Below are positions 35,558-48,261 of a stretch of DNA of 64,000 nucleotides, piece after piece. The position numbers were made by a program, and so were the translations under genes. This stretch comes from Cocos nucifera (lineage: Eukaryota; Streptophyta; Magnoliopsida; Arecales; Arecaceae): positions 4,390,276 to 4,454,275 of the forward strand of contig QRFJ01000007.1 of NCBI GenBank assembly GCA_006176705.1, in the 5' to 3' direction. Each line of letters starts with the position of its first letter. The stretch's first letter is position 1. A model generated the notes under the pieces. It had not been told where the DNA came from, ran no database searches, and saw nothing but the letters and a program-made list of their open reading frames with translations.

Positions 35558-37841
35558 TGTTAGATATATGTGCCCTAGAAGCCAGAATTGGCTGACACTT
35601 GTAATACACTTCTAGGGGCAAAATTATAATTTTGACTAATATCAATAAAATGGGTTATTTTCTATCACATATGTGTATTTAGTGTCTGTGATACATCCTT
35701 TGAGTTAATGGTAATGATAATTCATATTTTCAAGAGTTGAAAATTTAAGACATGAATAATCATTATTAACTCATAAAATGCTCCCGACCATAGGATCATC
35801 ACGAGGATGGTGATTGATCCGGAAGGTTGGTGTACAATCGCTTCTCTTTAGTAGATGAGTCTTGAGTCTACGGTGTGGAGACACCGGAGCGAGAGTACAG
35901 GTACTCGTTAGAGAACGAGGGCACTGAGCGTGACCACCTCGAGTAGTCATTAGGGAAGTCTACCTTCTCGTCAATGACTGACTCGATGCTGCAGTAGTGT
36001 GTCTGTTCTTTGACCTGAGATGCATCGGCAGTTCACCTTGAGGGTGTTATAGTTTGACTACACCATTACTCGGTCTCCTAGCCATATGGAACCCTGAGGT
36101 GTATGTTGGCTATAGCATGTTCATTGTAGGAACTGGATTGCATCAAGATGGAATCTATCTACCTCGGTGGTAGAGGAGCAGCCCTATGATGATCATGAGA
36201 ATCAAGTCCAGAAGCCCATGGCCATGGCAGAGTGAAATAATAGAAAGAGTTTCTATTTAGATTTTCACATTGGACTCGAATCGAATGATTACATCATATG
36301 ACAGAGACTAGGGTTTGACGAGTTCACCTTAACCCTAATCTGATCGGGGCTCAAGATAGAAGAACTTAATCACACAGGTAGCTGCACCAAGAGGTTCGCA
36401 TTCAGCTCTGATGGGTTGCCACCATATACTGCTAGGTGTCACTGGTGGATTTTGGGAGCAATTAGAATGATTTAGATGATCGATCATTCTAGCTGTTCGA
36501 ATCAGAAGAGTTCTGATCCATCGAAAGGAGTTTCGATGATGTCGATGATAGAGATCATGACATATCCCATTACCATACAGAACTGAACCTAACTGGGTCA
36601 CACAAACAAGGGTTTGAATCTGGTGATCATCAATTGAACTGATCTAGTTCAATTGATCTGAATGAGATTCAATTAGGTTCAAGGAAATCGTGCTAGCACT
36701 CGATTGAACCTAACGTTCTTCTTTTACTATCATAAATAAGTTGTCCTGACTGAGCCAAAGGAGTTTGTGCTCAATCAGAGGCCTTCATATGGTCTGACTG
36801 GAGGTTGTCCAAGTCAGAAAAGGTTGTCTTATTTTGTAAGACATTACCTGCCATTTTTGGTCACCTGCCATTTCTTGTTCTTTGACTTTGGTCAAAAGTC
36901 TACCTTTGACTGGTCAAATGTTGACCATTGACACTTTGACTTTTGACCACATGTCATGCACCTATTGGAGAGCTGGTGGGGGCCTGTCCCCCTGCCAGAA
37001 CCTGGCAAGGAGGAGGGCGCACGCCACCCTGGCGTGTGCCCAAGTTGGAGGCGCCTAGGAGTCCTTGTTGGACAAGGACTCCATCTCCTTTTTGGATTCC
37101 AATTAGAGTTCTCCTAAGAACCAACTTTGACTGGTCTTAGGCACCCTCTAAGGAGGAATCCAGGGGACTCTATTTCCACCAATCAGATTTAGATCTGATT
37201 TCACAAAGGGTTGTGATTGGTTGGGAAGAAGAGGAGTTGGATCACAGCTTAGTCTATAAATAAGACCCTGCGCCCAACTCAAATTAATTAGAAGTTTGAA
37301 ATTAAGATTCCCACGCCCCAAGGCTGCCTCTCCCCTCCTTCCTCCATGCCAAACCACCTTCTCCCTCTCCTCTCCACGTCCAAAAGGAGTTTTGGATTTT
37401 TGGTTGGTGCGATTCCAGATCAAAGAAAGGCGATCAAAAGCAAGAAGGCTGCGCTGCTGCAAAGGACGACTGCTGATCTTCAAAAGGAGTTTTGAAGATC
37501 CTCCAGATCAGATCCAGATCTGATTTTTGGAGATGTGATAGAGAAGAAGAGGATCTCCAGATCCAAGCCCTGAGTGGATACCGGTAGAGGCCAGGCGCTT
37601 GCGTGGCTAGATCCAGAACCTTCCGCTGCAATACAGGATCATCAACAGGGTAATAGGATTACCCAAATCAGGTAAATTAAATTTGATTTAATTTATCTTA
37701 TTTTATTTTATTTATTAAAATAATAAGAATCAGATCTAAAACATATCAAGATCTGATTGGGATCAAAGAAAAAAATTTTTGAAATATATCTCTTGATCTG
37801 ATCAGATCTGAACGAACCTGGACCAAAATCAATTCCCACCA
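35558..37841 (+). repeat. Copia right LTR (about 2.28 kb)
   Basis: Starts TGTTAGATATATGTGCCCTA directly after the polypurine tract. This resembles Angela/BARE LTR starts (TGTTGGAATATGCCCTAG-like). Contains a TATA-like CTATAAATAAGACC (37254-37267) with a GC-rich leader behind it. The end is near CCCACCA (37841) but differs from copies A and B in the last about 20 bp. Confidence 0.75.
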
Positions 37842-37984
37842 GATTTAATTATAGGATTAAAACCTAATATTATTCTCCTGAAATTCAATCAGAATTAATA
37901 TAACGGATCTTGAAACTAATTTGATCCAACCGATCTAAGTCCGAAGCAGCCATTTGGACGACTAAGAAACGGAGAGACTAATAG

Positions 37985-38480
37985 GGAGACTAATAGATTG
38001 AGAGAGGGAGAGTCGATCGCTCGTCGACCGCCGACAAGAGAGATCGAGAGTGGGAGGGAAGGAGGGAGGGAGGGGGTCCGGCCTCGCCGCCGTCGCTGAT
38101 GAGGAAGATCGAGAGAGGGAGAGAGGAAGGAAGAGATCCGACCTTGCCGCCATTATTAGGAGGGAGAGGGTCTGGCCTCGTCGATGAGGGATATCGAGAG
38201 AAGGAGAGTGGGAGATCGAGAGAGCGAGAGAGGGAGATCGAGAGAGTGTGAGAGGGAGGGAGAGGGTCCAGCCTCGTTGGCATCATTAGGAGGGATGGGG
38301 TTTGGCCTTGCCGGCAAGGAAGATCGAGGGAGATTGCGAGAGTGAGACAGGGAGGGATGGGGTTCGGCCTCATCGGCGAAGGAGATCGAGAGAGGAAGAG
38401 AGAAAGATCGAGAGATGGAAAAATTGGGAGGAAGGGGTTCGGCCTCACCGCCGTCGCCGACGAGAGAGATCGAGAGAGGG
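37985..38480. repeat. GA-rich variable-length minisatellite
   Basis: Loosely repeated units of about 50-70 bp: GAGAGAGGGAGAG, then GGGTYYGGCCTCGYCGGC, then GAGGAAGATCGAG. At least seven units are visible. Similar words in the opposite strand occur at 27115-27170 beside the left edge of the nested retroelement block. The units may belong to the CACTA 5' region. Confidence 0.75.
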
Positions 38481-38960
38481 AGTAATCGAGGGGATGGCAC
38501 AAGCCAAACCAGCTCAGGCCATGATCGAGCTAGCTGGGGGAGGACCCGAGCTGACGGTCTCAAGCATGAAGTTGGCTGTCTCAGGCACGGAGCTGGCTCA
38601 ACTTTTGAGCAAATAAAATTTGATACGTCTCTCTAAGGTTCCAACTTTAAGCCCTAAGATGCCACTATCATCTACTTTATTCTTCTTTCAGATTTGTGGA
38701 TTAACACTAAGGTTTGCATAAGAGATCGGATCTACGACTGTTGCTCATCCTTAATTATTTATGAATGTAATTCATGTTGTAAAATTTATTACATAACATT
38801 TTCTGGATGTTTATATTTTATTGCTTTTATTTATTGCATTGTATAACGATGGATCCATCAATTGATTAATGTACATATTAGAGACTATTTATTGATGCTA
38901 TACTAATATTATTGTTCAACATGTTATATTGATTAATGTTCATTAACATTGCAGATCACG

Positions 38961-40695
38961 ATGGCACCGAAATGCCATCTAGCTTTCACCCTTGCCCCTC
39001 GATGGGTTACGCGTAGTTCAGCATTCGAGGAGCAGTCGGAACATACTCTATCCACCTCGACATCGACTGCTCAGGGACCTCCACCACAGATATCTACTCC
39101 ACCGACGACATCTACTCCACTGATAGCATCCACTCCATCGACAGCTAAGCCTCTACCGTCGCCCATATCTGAGACACATGCTACTACACAGGCATCTGAG
39201 TGTATATTTTTATTATATTAACACAACTTTATTTTTTATATAGTATTTGTATACTTATATATTTGCATAACATATTTTTATTGCAGGTGCATCATCCAAT
39301 CGGATATTTCACGGTCCCACACATATACAACACATGTGAAATCGCCAACATCAGGTGATGATCTATTACAATGCAGAGGGAAGGTCGGTAGAGGAGATCA
39401 TGCGGGAGATGCATTTTTTTTTGAAGTGCTTATGAGGTGGTCGGACATCATTCCCGTAGAGCCCAAAGACTGGCATTTGATGGATGCTGCCATCAAAAAT
39501 CGAGTATGGGAGAAAATATGGATAAGTACGTGCATCTTAGTTATATTTATGCATTTTATATATTTACACTATATATGTTTGATTAAAATAATTTTGTAAC
39601 TAATTTTTGATAACTTTGTGCAGAGGAGATACGATTTTTTTGATAATGAGAGGGCTCAAAATGCTCGACTGAGGAAGATTGAAGAGTTATACCGAGATTA
39701 TAAGATCAAGCTCCACATAGGATGGCTCGAGCACCGATGGACACTCCGGAGGAGCTTGTTCTCTGGATGCAGGACTGTCCTCCGAGTCAATAGGAGATGA
39801 TGGTTAGACACTGGAGAAGCCAGGAGTTCGAGATAAAATTTCTAACTTTTAAATTTTTTTAATACGCTTAAAGTTTTATTTAAATATTTATTATTTATTT
39901 AAATACTTGTTAGGCTACTTTCCATTAGAATCGAAAGAATCATGCAGCCCAGGAGTATATGCATATTTTAGGCTGCGAGTTTATGGCCAATCGTGTGTAT
40001 AGAGAGATAATTAATTATAAATCTTACTAGATAAATTAAATTTATATTTTTTATCATCTTTCTGATAAATTTATTCTTTATTATAGCTGATGGAAGATGG
40101 AGTAATGTCCAGCCATAGCGAGATCTTTCGATCGGACCGCATGGATAAGATGGGCAGACTGATGAATGCCACGATCGGACGTATTTTTGTAAGTGTTAAA
40201 TATATTACTATATATGATTAGTATTATAGCATTTCTTATAAAATTTTATTTTAATTTATAATTATAGGATCAGTTAGTTATGCTCGCGAGTGAAGGCCTG
40301 GATATCTTTGGGCCCAATGACCATCTATCTCAGGTCTTGGGGCCAGAGCACTCTGGGAGGATATGGTGTAGGTCTGGACATACGTCGATGAGCTATTGAT
40401 CCGAGGCGAGCATCTCCTCACAGACTTCTAGTGTCGTCAGTCGGGAGGAGCTTGAGGAGGCATTGGCATGGGCAAATCATGCTACGACGTGGGTAGATCG
40501 GGGTGAGGAGTGCGTATCTCATTTGGAGGGCATCGTGAGAGACATGATGTCGACGCTCAGTGCATATTTTGAAGTCACGGGCTTCGAGGATATGTTGGCT
40601 CGCATTCCAACTCTAGCTTCAGCACCAGCTCCAGCTCCAACTCTGGCTTCGGCTCCAGCTCTGGATGACGATGATGTAGATTTAGAAGATTTTTG
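38961..40695 (+). pseudogene. CACTA TnpA/Transposase_24-like gene, degenerate or multi-exon
   Basis: Plus-strand segments in order: 38961-39215 (MAPKCHLAFTLAPRW, then Pro/Ser/Thr-rich), 39330-39530 (VEPKDWHLMDAAIKNRVWEK), 39618-39800 (RRYDFFDNERAQNARLRKIE; ELYRDYKIKLH), about 40085-40190 (SSHSEIFRSDRMDKMGRLMN), and 40463-40695 ending LDDDDVDLEDF. The RYDF...LRKI-ELYRDYKIKLH pattern is typical of plant En/Spm Ptta/Transposase_24 proteins. Several segment ends coincide with GT/AG-like signals, but in-frame stops (for example after 39797) indicate decay. Its product would bind the subterminal repeats, not catalyse transposition. Confidence 0.65.
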
Positions 40696-40859
40696 ATGTA
40701 TTTTATTTTTATAAAAATATTATAATAAATTTTATTCAATAATAAAATTTTAGCATTTTAGAATAATTTTTATATTTATTATATTTTTTATATTATATAT
40801 CTATATTTATCAGGTAAAATATATAAAAAATAAAAATTTTAATTTTTTTAATTATTCAA

Positions 40860-41220
40860 GATCTACGACAGCGATTTTATAACCGCTACCATATTCGTAC
40901 CAACCGCTGCCATAGATTTCTGATGTAAATGATGTCAATCATTGTATTAGATCTATGATAGTGGTTAAAAAATTACTGCTATAGATTATCTATGATGGCG
41001 GTTATGTAACCGCTGCTATAGATCGATCTATTGCAGTCGTTTATAAACCGCTGCAATAGGCTATCTATGGCAACGATTCAAACAATCGCTGTAACAACCA
41101 CTGCTATAGAGCTCCGATGATGGCTGTAGTAGCGGTTAAATAACTGCTGCCATAGCCTATGGTAGTGATTTTTTGGACTACGACAGTGGTTCGGCTATGG
41201 CAGCAATTTTTTGGACTGTT
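40860..41220. repeat. CACTA right subterminal repeats
   Basis: Repeated ACCGCTGCCATAG / CTATGGCAGCGGTT-like units in both orientations, spaced 20-40 bp, up to the terminal CACTA repeat at 41231-41244. They are the same family as 25660-25930. Confidence 0.85.
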
Positions 41221-41247
41221 CTATAATACTTTTTTGTAGTAGTGTAA

Positions 41248-42549
41248 AAATCAATGATGTTCTATAATACTTTCTCTTGATATCGACTCTACGGTCATGA
41301 TGTCGAGATTCTTTCAAGCATCCAACTTATCTCAATGAATATCAGGTTGCTGTTGCAATAACTACGAATATCGTCCATTACCTATACACAAGCAAAACCA
41401 AAAATAAAAATTTAGTTATATATATATATATAAACCTCTATTTGAGGAGCTTCAAGTATCTACATATAATTACCTTATATTGAACACCGAATCAAATCCT
41501 CTTACATGAAGTCTTCTAATAGCTCGAACTTTAAAGTAGCTTCAAAATTAACTAATGTGCCAAAAATCTTATTAAACACCAAAGTAGATGAAGAATCATC
41601 TCCATGAAGCATGTATTCTTGCTACTTGATCTCTAAAACTACTTTCAAATTAGTCAACTTTTCATCCTTATAGCCGACTTAATCTTTGTATAAAACATCC
41701 AGATCTTGGATAGCTTCATTACTAGACTCTTCTGTATAATTTGATTCCTCAATATGGATTTCCATAATCGGATCAATTGTAGCATATCCCGACTCTTTTT
41801 GAGTAATTTCAGAATCAATGGATTCTTCAATCATAATCTCTTTTAATGTAGCATCTACTTGATCAAGCTTCTCTTTCTCAAAATTTTCTTTTAGACTTGA
41901 TTGATTCTTATGCTGATCAATCTTGTCATGCTCCAAGTATTTAAAAATTAATTCATTCTCTAACATATATATCAAGCTCCCTCTATTTCAAATAATCATC
42001 TTTAAATCAATTTTATTTTTTTTTGAGATGTTTGGAAAGCCTAAAACCAAAATTTACTTTTGAGATAATTTTCTTTTAGGATGCATTACTTTACTGTAAC
42101 TTGAATGGATAGCAGCAAGAATATACTCTATTTCCTTTAACTTCTTTATATCCTAAATATAAAGATAATTCTTTTTATCAGTTAAATTTTAAAAATTCTA
42201 TATTATCTTTCTAGATTTTAGATTCTACTTTATTCTCGTAATCTCATGACCTATTAGCATCGTTTTCGACTCATGCAAAATATCCCATAAATTTTTGTTT
42301 TTCAAATAAAATCTGACAAGAGCCTTCTAATATGGATAATAAGTATTATTTAATTTATGAAGAGAAGTGGTAGTACTAAAAGCAGTCTTATTGATGTTAA
42401 TAAAGTTAGAGATTATATGCATGAGCTAATTGATAGAGAAGGTTTAGCATCGATATAATACTTCATTTTTTGAATCACTAAATTAGAGTTCACATACTGA
42501 TACTATTGCAAAATGAATTACTGGAGGCTTTTTGATAGGATCGTGATGT
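41248..42549 (-). other. Internal sequence of the outer LTR element
   Basis: AT-rich DNA with one minus-strand frame at 41679-41975 encoding 98 acidic residues (MIYMLENELIFKYLEHDKID; QKESGYATIDPIMEIH). No family recognised. It may be a remnant of the outer element's gag/linker region. The adjoining right end is interrupted by the gypsy-type insertion at 42550. Confidence 0.45.
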
Positions 42550-44138
42550 TGTCGTTAAGACACCGTGTTTATCAGTTTAATCCAACTTTTTAAAATAATT
42601 AAAAATTTATAGATAGTAGTGAGTCAGGTCAAATCCAGAAGAAAGGTAGTGTTTTTAGATTTGAAATCTTTGATTTTACAAAAAAAAAAAGAAAATTTGA
42701 TTTTACAAAAAAAAAAAAAAGAGAAGAGTTTTGGGATCAAAAATGAAGTCAAAAAATAAAAAGTAAAAATTAAAAGGTGCAGGAATTTAAACTTGGTACT
42801 AAGATCTACTAGTTAGATCTTAGCATCTACTTGCAAAGCAATAATTTAAAGTATAGAAATTAAATTATAATAAAAATAAAAAATATGAAATTAAAGAGCA
42901 TAAAAATAAATATTACATTAAAAATTTCATAATTTAAATACATAAAATTAAAAAAAAATAAAATAGGCTGATCTCTTATCTTGGATCGGCATTAGTGGAA
43001 AGATGGTGTAGAAGCCTCGCTCTTCTTCTCGGCACTAATTACATTGAAGCAGCCATTAACCCATAGCCTGGCTTCATACTATACCAAAGCTTCACCTTGA
43101 TCTGAGATGTTGATTTTTGGAGGCCTGGGGTCCTTTTTATAGAGCTAGGAGTGTTGGATATTTTTTCTGGAGGCAATGTGGGACTAATAGCCTTTATAAT
43201 CATCAAAATACAAAAAAATCTGAGTAAAATTTGGATTAAAATTGCTCTTATATGAATCTGATAAGTATGGTGAAATTTAGCCATTCAATAAAATCTAACG
43301 GCCCAAAAATCATCAAAATCGGATGAGTATCGGCCCAAATCAGGTTGGATTAAATTCTGGCCATCCGATCGCACGTTGATGGAGAAAATCTGGCCGCAAA
43401 TCATGCGTCGAGAGTCCTAATCACTGTCGAAAGTATTTTGGATCGTTGGATCTTCATCACTTGATTTTCTGGCCATCGAATCATGCTAGATTGCTGATAG
43501 AATTTGAATCAAACCCGGAATAACCACCACCGTCCGATCTTGACTGCAATCAACCGCAGCCGTCCGATCGCATAATTACTATTTCCATGGACCGCGTGGA
43601 TCGGCTGCACCACACACCGTAGCTAATCAATGCCTCTATTGCTGAATGGAAAGATCAGATTGCCCTATGAGCTGCGATAAATTTCTATGGACCCTTCTAG
43701 GTCCGCTACGTGTCGCTCTGTGATTCGCCGATTTTTACTGAGCTGGCGATCCACGCCTGGGTCATGGACCGACTGATGGCTTCAACGGCTAAGTCGACTT
43801 TGATGGCTTGGCTTGGCTTGGTGGCTTGGCTTGCGGAGCCGACTAAGCTGTTTTCTTTTTTTATTTAAATTTTATTTATTTTATTTCTTTAGAAATTTAT
43901 ATCTTCTTCGTTTTAGCTCCATTTTACTTCAAACTTATTTCGTTATGATCAAAAAAATGAACTCTTTTCATTGATTATAAAATTTTATTTTTTAATTTTT
44001 ATTATTTTTAATTAATTTTTTAATTAATAAAAATATAAATTTCTCAAAAATTATATATAAATTAATTATTAATTTTAAAATTAATATAAATTAATTAAAA
44101 AATTAGTATTTTTATTGATGAATTTATAATACTTATCA
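42550..44138 (-). repeat. Gypsy-type LTR, left copy (3' LTR)
   Basis: Shares with 46499-48026 the GTTAAGACACCRTGTTTATCA start, the GGAGGCCTGGGG block and the ACTTATCA end. By eye it is roughly 90% identical, with extra poly-A insertions near 42680-42720. Confidence 0.88.
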
Positions 44139-45644
44139 CACCCTCCAACTTAAGCTTTGCTCATCCTCGAGCAAAGAAAGAATTTAGTTTTAAATATCTT
44201 TTAACTTTAGAGTTTCGAATTTTATCTAAGCAGTTTTTAAAATGGTCATTGATCTTTAGTAGAGCTTAAGTGAGATATATCATTGGGATATTAATAATTA
44301 TTAATAGAAAAATTAAGTAAAAAATATTAAATTTTTTAGCACTTTTTCTAAATTATCCATCTTTATCTCTGATTTATCTAAACTTTTATATAGACAAGTA
44401 TATTGCTACTTTCGTCCTTCATTTATTGATTTTTATTTTCATATTGCCTATTTTTTGATGCGAATATCATTGCTTACTTAGGCAATGGGATCCGATTACT
44501 CGATGGAAAATCAATATTTTTTTTTTAACGTTGTACCACTATTGAGTATCTTAACTCCTTAAGCTTTCTATTTGATCCATATGGCGAGTCTTGGGCCAAT
44601 GACTTCCAAATCAGTTAACTTTAGGGCATTAGGTATAGAATATCCCTCGGACTTACTAGCTCGAATCAAATAGACTACGAGTTAAGACTAGCTTTATAAT
44701 GAGTTTCTTTGCCCTTCCCACCTTTTGATGTGAAACTCAATGCTTGCTTAGGCAAAGAGGCCCAGTTACTTAGTGAGAAGTACTTGAAAACTATTTTATT
44801 AAAATAAATTTATTATATGAAGAAATGTATAGTTATCCTACACAAGCCTATAAAAAGTAGACTTTTCTTTGATGCTAGTAGAAATAATTAGAAATGCTCC
44901 AAGAAAAAAAATTTTTATATTCTAGACTTAACTCTTTATTGAATTTTCTTAATACTTGATTCCTCAATATCTCATAGATTCTCTGATCTATGTATCAATT
45001 TTCTTTTAAAAATGCTTAGTTTAATTCGATTCTTAAGCATAATCAGGTGTCTAAATACTAAATACTAACTTTTTTGAGGACTTAAAATTTTAAAATTTTT
45101 ATTTTTCTTCCCCCAACTTAATCGATATTATTTTCAATGGAGAAGAAAAAATAAAAGATGTAATAAAGAATATGAAAGAATACACCTGACTATATTTTTG
45201 GTCCAGCACATGCCTTTAAAAATTTGGGCTCTCCCTTCAACTTATTTAAATTATCCTAAAAAAAATAAACTAAAAAGATAAATTAGATAAAAACTAAATA
45301 TTGGATTACCTCCCAATAAGCGCTAAGTTTACCGTCTTAAGCCAGACACAATGCAGCTTACTATCCTATGTCGAATATTGGATTGACAAATTTCAATAAT
45401 TTTGGATTGCCAATTTTAGAAAGTTGATTTATAATCCTATTATTGATATAATCATTATTAATTTTAGGGATATAATTTATGATCCCATTTTCAGACCTCT
45501 ATTTATTAAAAATTTTTCCTATTTGTTCTTCTAAAATACTCATGAATGGAGTTTTAGGAGTTAAGTTTGATTCAATGGGTGCTGGAATGGTGACTAAAGG
45601 CTGTTTTAATTCTGAAGGTAAATTAATGTGATCTTGCATTGATA
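44139..45644 (-). other. Gypsy-type element internal non-coding part
   Basis: AT-rich sequence between the polypurine tract (44139-44150) and the gag remnant. Contains two related GTACTTAG/GGCAATGGGATCC-like blocks (about 44455-44540 and 44700-44780), but no polymerase motif could be found on either strand. Confidence 0.5.
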
Positions 45645-46498
45645 TTAATTAAGGTAAATTAAGATAAATAACTTCATTGATATTTCATTACATGCCTCTT
45701 GATTTTTGTAAGAAGAACCGACTTCTAGGGTTGAAAGGAATAGAACATTAGGTTTATAAGTTTTGGGTAAATCATCTATTCTCTTTTTTCCTATTTCTAT
45801 CTCATTTATACTAAAAGTAGCATCAGTATTAATTCCTAGCTCGGGTTCTTCTATGTGGTTAGTCTCAATACTAATTAGTTTCTCTAATTTTTCATTTTGG
45901 TTAGCATCAGTACTAGCCTCTCTCACCTAGTCTTGGTATGGATTCATGAGAATCCTATAGCTTTTAAGTTCAGGAGTTACTTTGGCATTCTCAAATTGGG
46001 GAATCTTAGATGAAATATTAGATTGATAATTTAATCCAGGTGATTGGTGGACATTAGGTGAGTTGTTTGAAATTGATAGACTTGGTAGTTGATCTAGTTC
46101 TCTCCTCATGTTAGATTCAACTAATTGACCTATTTGGGCTTCTAGCTTGATGATAGATTGCTTTTGAGTCAGAATCAATTGTTGAAGTTGGTTAAATCTA
46201 TCATTAGCTAGATTGGTCTGTTGAAGAGGTGGGTATGAGAGCTGATTATGATATGGTGGCTGGAAAAGCTTACTAGACTGACCTCTATTATAGGCATAAT
46301 TTTGGTATTGGGATCTATTTTGATAATTTTGTACCGATGAAATTTGGATCTGAGCCTGAGTCTGTTGAGATTTTCAAGAAAAATTATGGTGGTTGCTCCA
46401 ATCTGGATTATATGAATTTAAAAATGGATCATTAACCGGCTTGGAGTTGCCTTTAGCAGCTTGGACTTATTCTTGGATAAAAGATGAAAACTATACAA
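45645..46498 (-). pseudogene. Gypsy-type gag C-terminal remnant
   Basis: Minus-strand reading shows KGNSKPVNDPFLNSYNPDWS, then QNYQNRSQYQNYAYNRGQ, then KLEAQIGQLVESNMRRE and LDQLPSLS. The NP.W.NH.NFS, EAQ.GQL and LPS pattern is what I recall for plant Athila/Tat gag C-termini. Stops occur near 46480, 46370 and 45927, so it is not a functional frame. It starts in the middle of gag, right at the LTR junction. Confidence 0.68.
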
Positions 46499-48026
46499 TC
46501 GTTAAGACACCATGTTTATCAGTTTAATTTGACTTCTTAAAATAATTAAAAATTTATAGATAGTAGTGAGTCGGATCGAATCCACAGAGAAGGTAGTATT
46601 TTTAGATTTGAAATCTTTGATTTTACAAAAAAAAAGAAAAGAGAAGAGTTTTGGGATCAAAAGTGAAGTCGAAAAATAAAAAGTGAAAATTAAAAGGTAC
46701 AGAAATTTAAACTTGGTACTAAGATCTACTAGTTAGATCTTAGCATCTACTTGCAAAGCAATAATTTAAAGTATAGAAATTAAATTACAATAAAAATAAA
46801 AAATATGAAATTAAAGAGCATAAAAATAAATATTGCATTAAAAAGTTTATAATTTAAATATATAAAATAAAAATAAAATAAAATAAGCTGATCTCTGATC
46901 TTGGATCGGCATTGGTGGAAAGATGGTGTAGAAGTCCTGCTCTTCTTCTCGGCACCAATTGCTTTAAAGCAACCATTAACCCATAGTCTGGCTTCATCCT
47001 ATACCAAAGCTTCACCTTGATCTCAGATGTTGATTTTTGGAGGCCTGGGGCCCTTTTTATAGAGCTAAGAGAGTTGAATATTTTTTCTGTAGGCAATGTG
47101 GGACTAATAGCCTTTATAATCATCAAAATATAAAAAAATCTTAGTAAAATTTGGATTAATATAGCTCTTATATGAATCTGGTAAGTTTGGTGAAATTTAG
47201 CCATTCAATAGGAATCCAACGGTCCAAAAATCATCAAAATCGGATGAGTATCGGCCCAGATCAGGTCAAATTAAATTCTGACCGTCCGATCGTGCATTGA
47301 TGGAGAAAATCTAGCCGCAAATCATGCGTCGAAAGTCTTGATCACCATCGGAAGCATTCTGGACCATTGGATCTTCATCACTTGGTTTTCTGGCCATCAG
47401 ATCGCTGATAGAATTTGAATCAAACCCAAAAATAACCATCACTGTCCGATCTTGACCGCAATCAACCACAGTCGTCCGATCGTGCAAAAACTATTCCAAT
47501 GAATCGCGTGGACTGGCTGCACCGCACACTGCAGCCAATCAGTGCCTCTGTTGTCGAGTGAAAAGATCAGATTGCCCTGTGAGCCCCGATAAATTTCTGT
47601 AGACCCTTCTAGGTCCGCCATATGTCGCTCTATGATTCGCCGATTTCTGCTGAGCTGACGATCCACGCCTGGGTTGTGAACTGACTGATGGCTTCAATGG
47701 CTAAGTCGGCTTTGATGGCTTGGCTTGGCTTGCAGAGCCGACTGAGCCATTTTCTTTTTTTATTTAAATTTTATTTATTTTATTTCTTTAGAAATTCATA
47801 TCTTCTTCGTTTTAGCTCCATTTTACTTCAAACTTATTTCGTTGTGATCAGAAAAATGAGCTATTTCCATTGATTATAAAATTTTATTTTTTAATTTTTA
47901 TTATTTTTAATTAATAAAAATATGAATTTCTCAAAAATTATATATAAATTGATTATTAATTTTAAAAATTAATATAAATTAATTAAAAAATTAATACTTT
48001 TATTGATAAATTTATGGTACTTATCA
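46499..48026 (-). repeat. Gypsy-type LTR, right copy (5' LTR)
   Basis: Partner of 42550-44138. Begins TCGTTAAGACACCATG and ends GTACTTATCA. It lacks the terminal TG (CA on the minus strand) present at the left copy's outer end. Confidence 0.88.
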
Positions 48027-48261
48027 CTTTTCAACCACACTAAGCTACGAATATAGGAATTACCAATAATCAAATTGCTGCTCCAAAAAAAAAAAGCTTC
48101 AAATAAATCAGATCGAAACCACAAACCACTTGACCTCTCATCAAGTTTATAGCTTTAATACCATAAAGAACAGACTATCCATCTCAAAATCTGGCTCTGA
48201 TACTATGTAGAGCCATAAATAGATGGGCCATGAATTTTAAACCCTTTGCTTTGATACTATA

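Larger units (their letters stand above)
28502..37841 (+). mobile_element. Decayed Ty1/copia retrotransposon (Angela/BARE-like LTR)
   Basis: Forward LTR copies at 28502-29789 (5'-truncated) and 35558-37841 flank gag and pol remnants in copia order: gag, protease/GAG-pre-integrase, integrase, RT, RNase H. A primer site resembling the initiator-Met tRNA complement (TGATATCAGAGA, 29792) follows the left LTR. A polypurine tract (GGACAAGTGGGAGAT) precedes the right LTR. All frames carry stops or frameshifts, so the element is inactive. The left LTR lacks about 0.9 kb and is fused to inverted copy A, so the usual 5-bp duplication cannot be seen. The exact 3' edge near 37841 is approximate. Confidence 0.85.
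25643..41244 (+). mobile_element. CACTA (En/Spm) DNA transposon, 15.6 kb, with a nested copia element
   Basis: The terminal inverted repeat CACTACTACAAAAA is present at 25643 and, in reverse complement, ending at 41244. TAA flanks both ends (25640-25642 and 41245-41247), giving the expected 3-bp duplication. Subterminal arrays of TATGGCAGCGGTTA-like units in both orientations fill 25660-25930, 26930-27075 and 40860-41220. Internal gene content is limited to a degenerate TnpA/Transposase_24-like frame (38961-40695). No TNP2 (DDE) transposase is visible, so the copy looks non-autonomous. About 10.6 kb of its length is an inserted retrotransposon and inverted LTR (27264-37841). Confidence 0.92.
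42550..48026 (-). mobile_element. Internally deleted Ty3/gypsy-type LTR element (Athila/Tat-like features), minus strand
   Basis: Direct repeats 42550-44138 and 46499-48026 are near-identical LTRs of about 1.55 kb. On the minus strand they begin TGATAAGTA and end GTGTCTTAACGA. Next to the left LTR the minus strand reads GAGCAAAGCTTAAGTTGGAGGGTG, cut here into GAGCAAAGCTTAAG and the polypurine tract GTTGGAGGGTG, a typical gypsy arrangement. The 2.36-kb interior has only gag C-terminal sequence; protease, RT and integrase are missing. The right LTR abuts gag interior directly, with no leader or primer site. Flanking 5-mers (GATGT, CTTTT) do not match. Confidence 0.82.
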
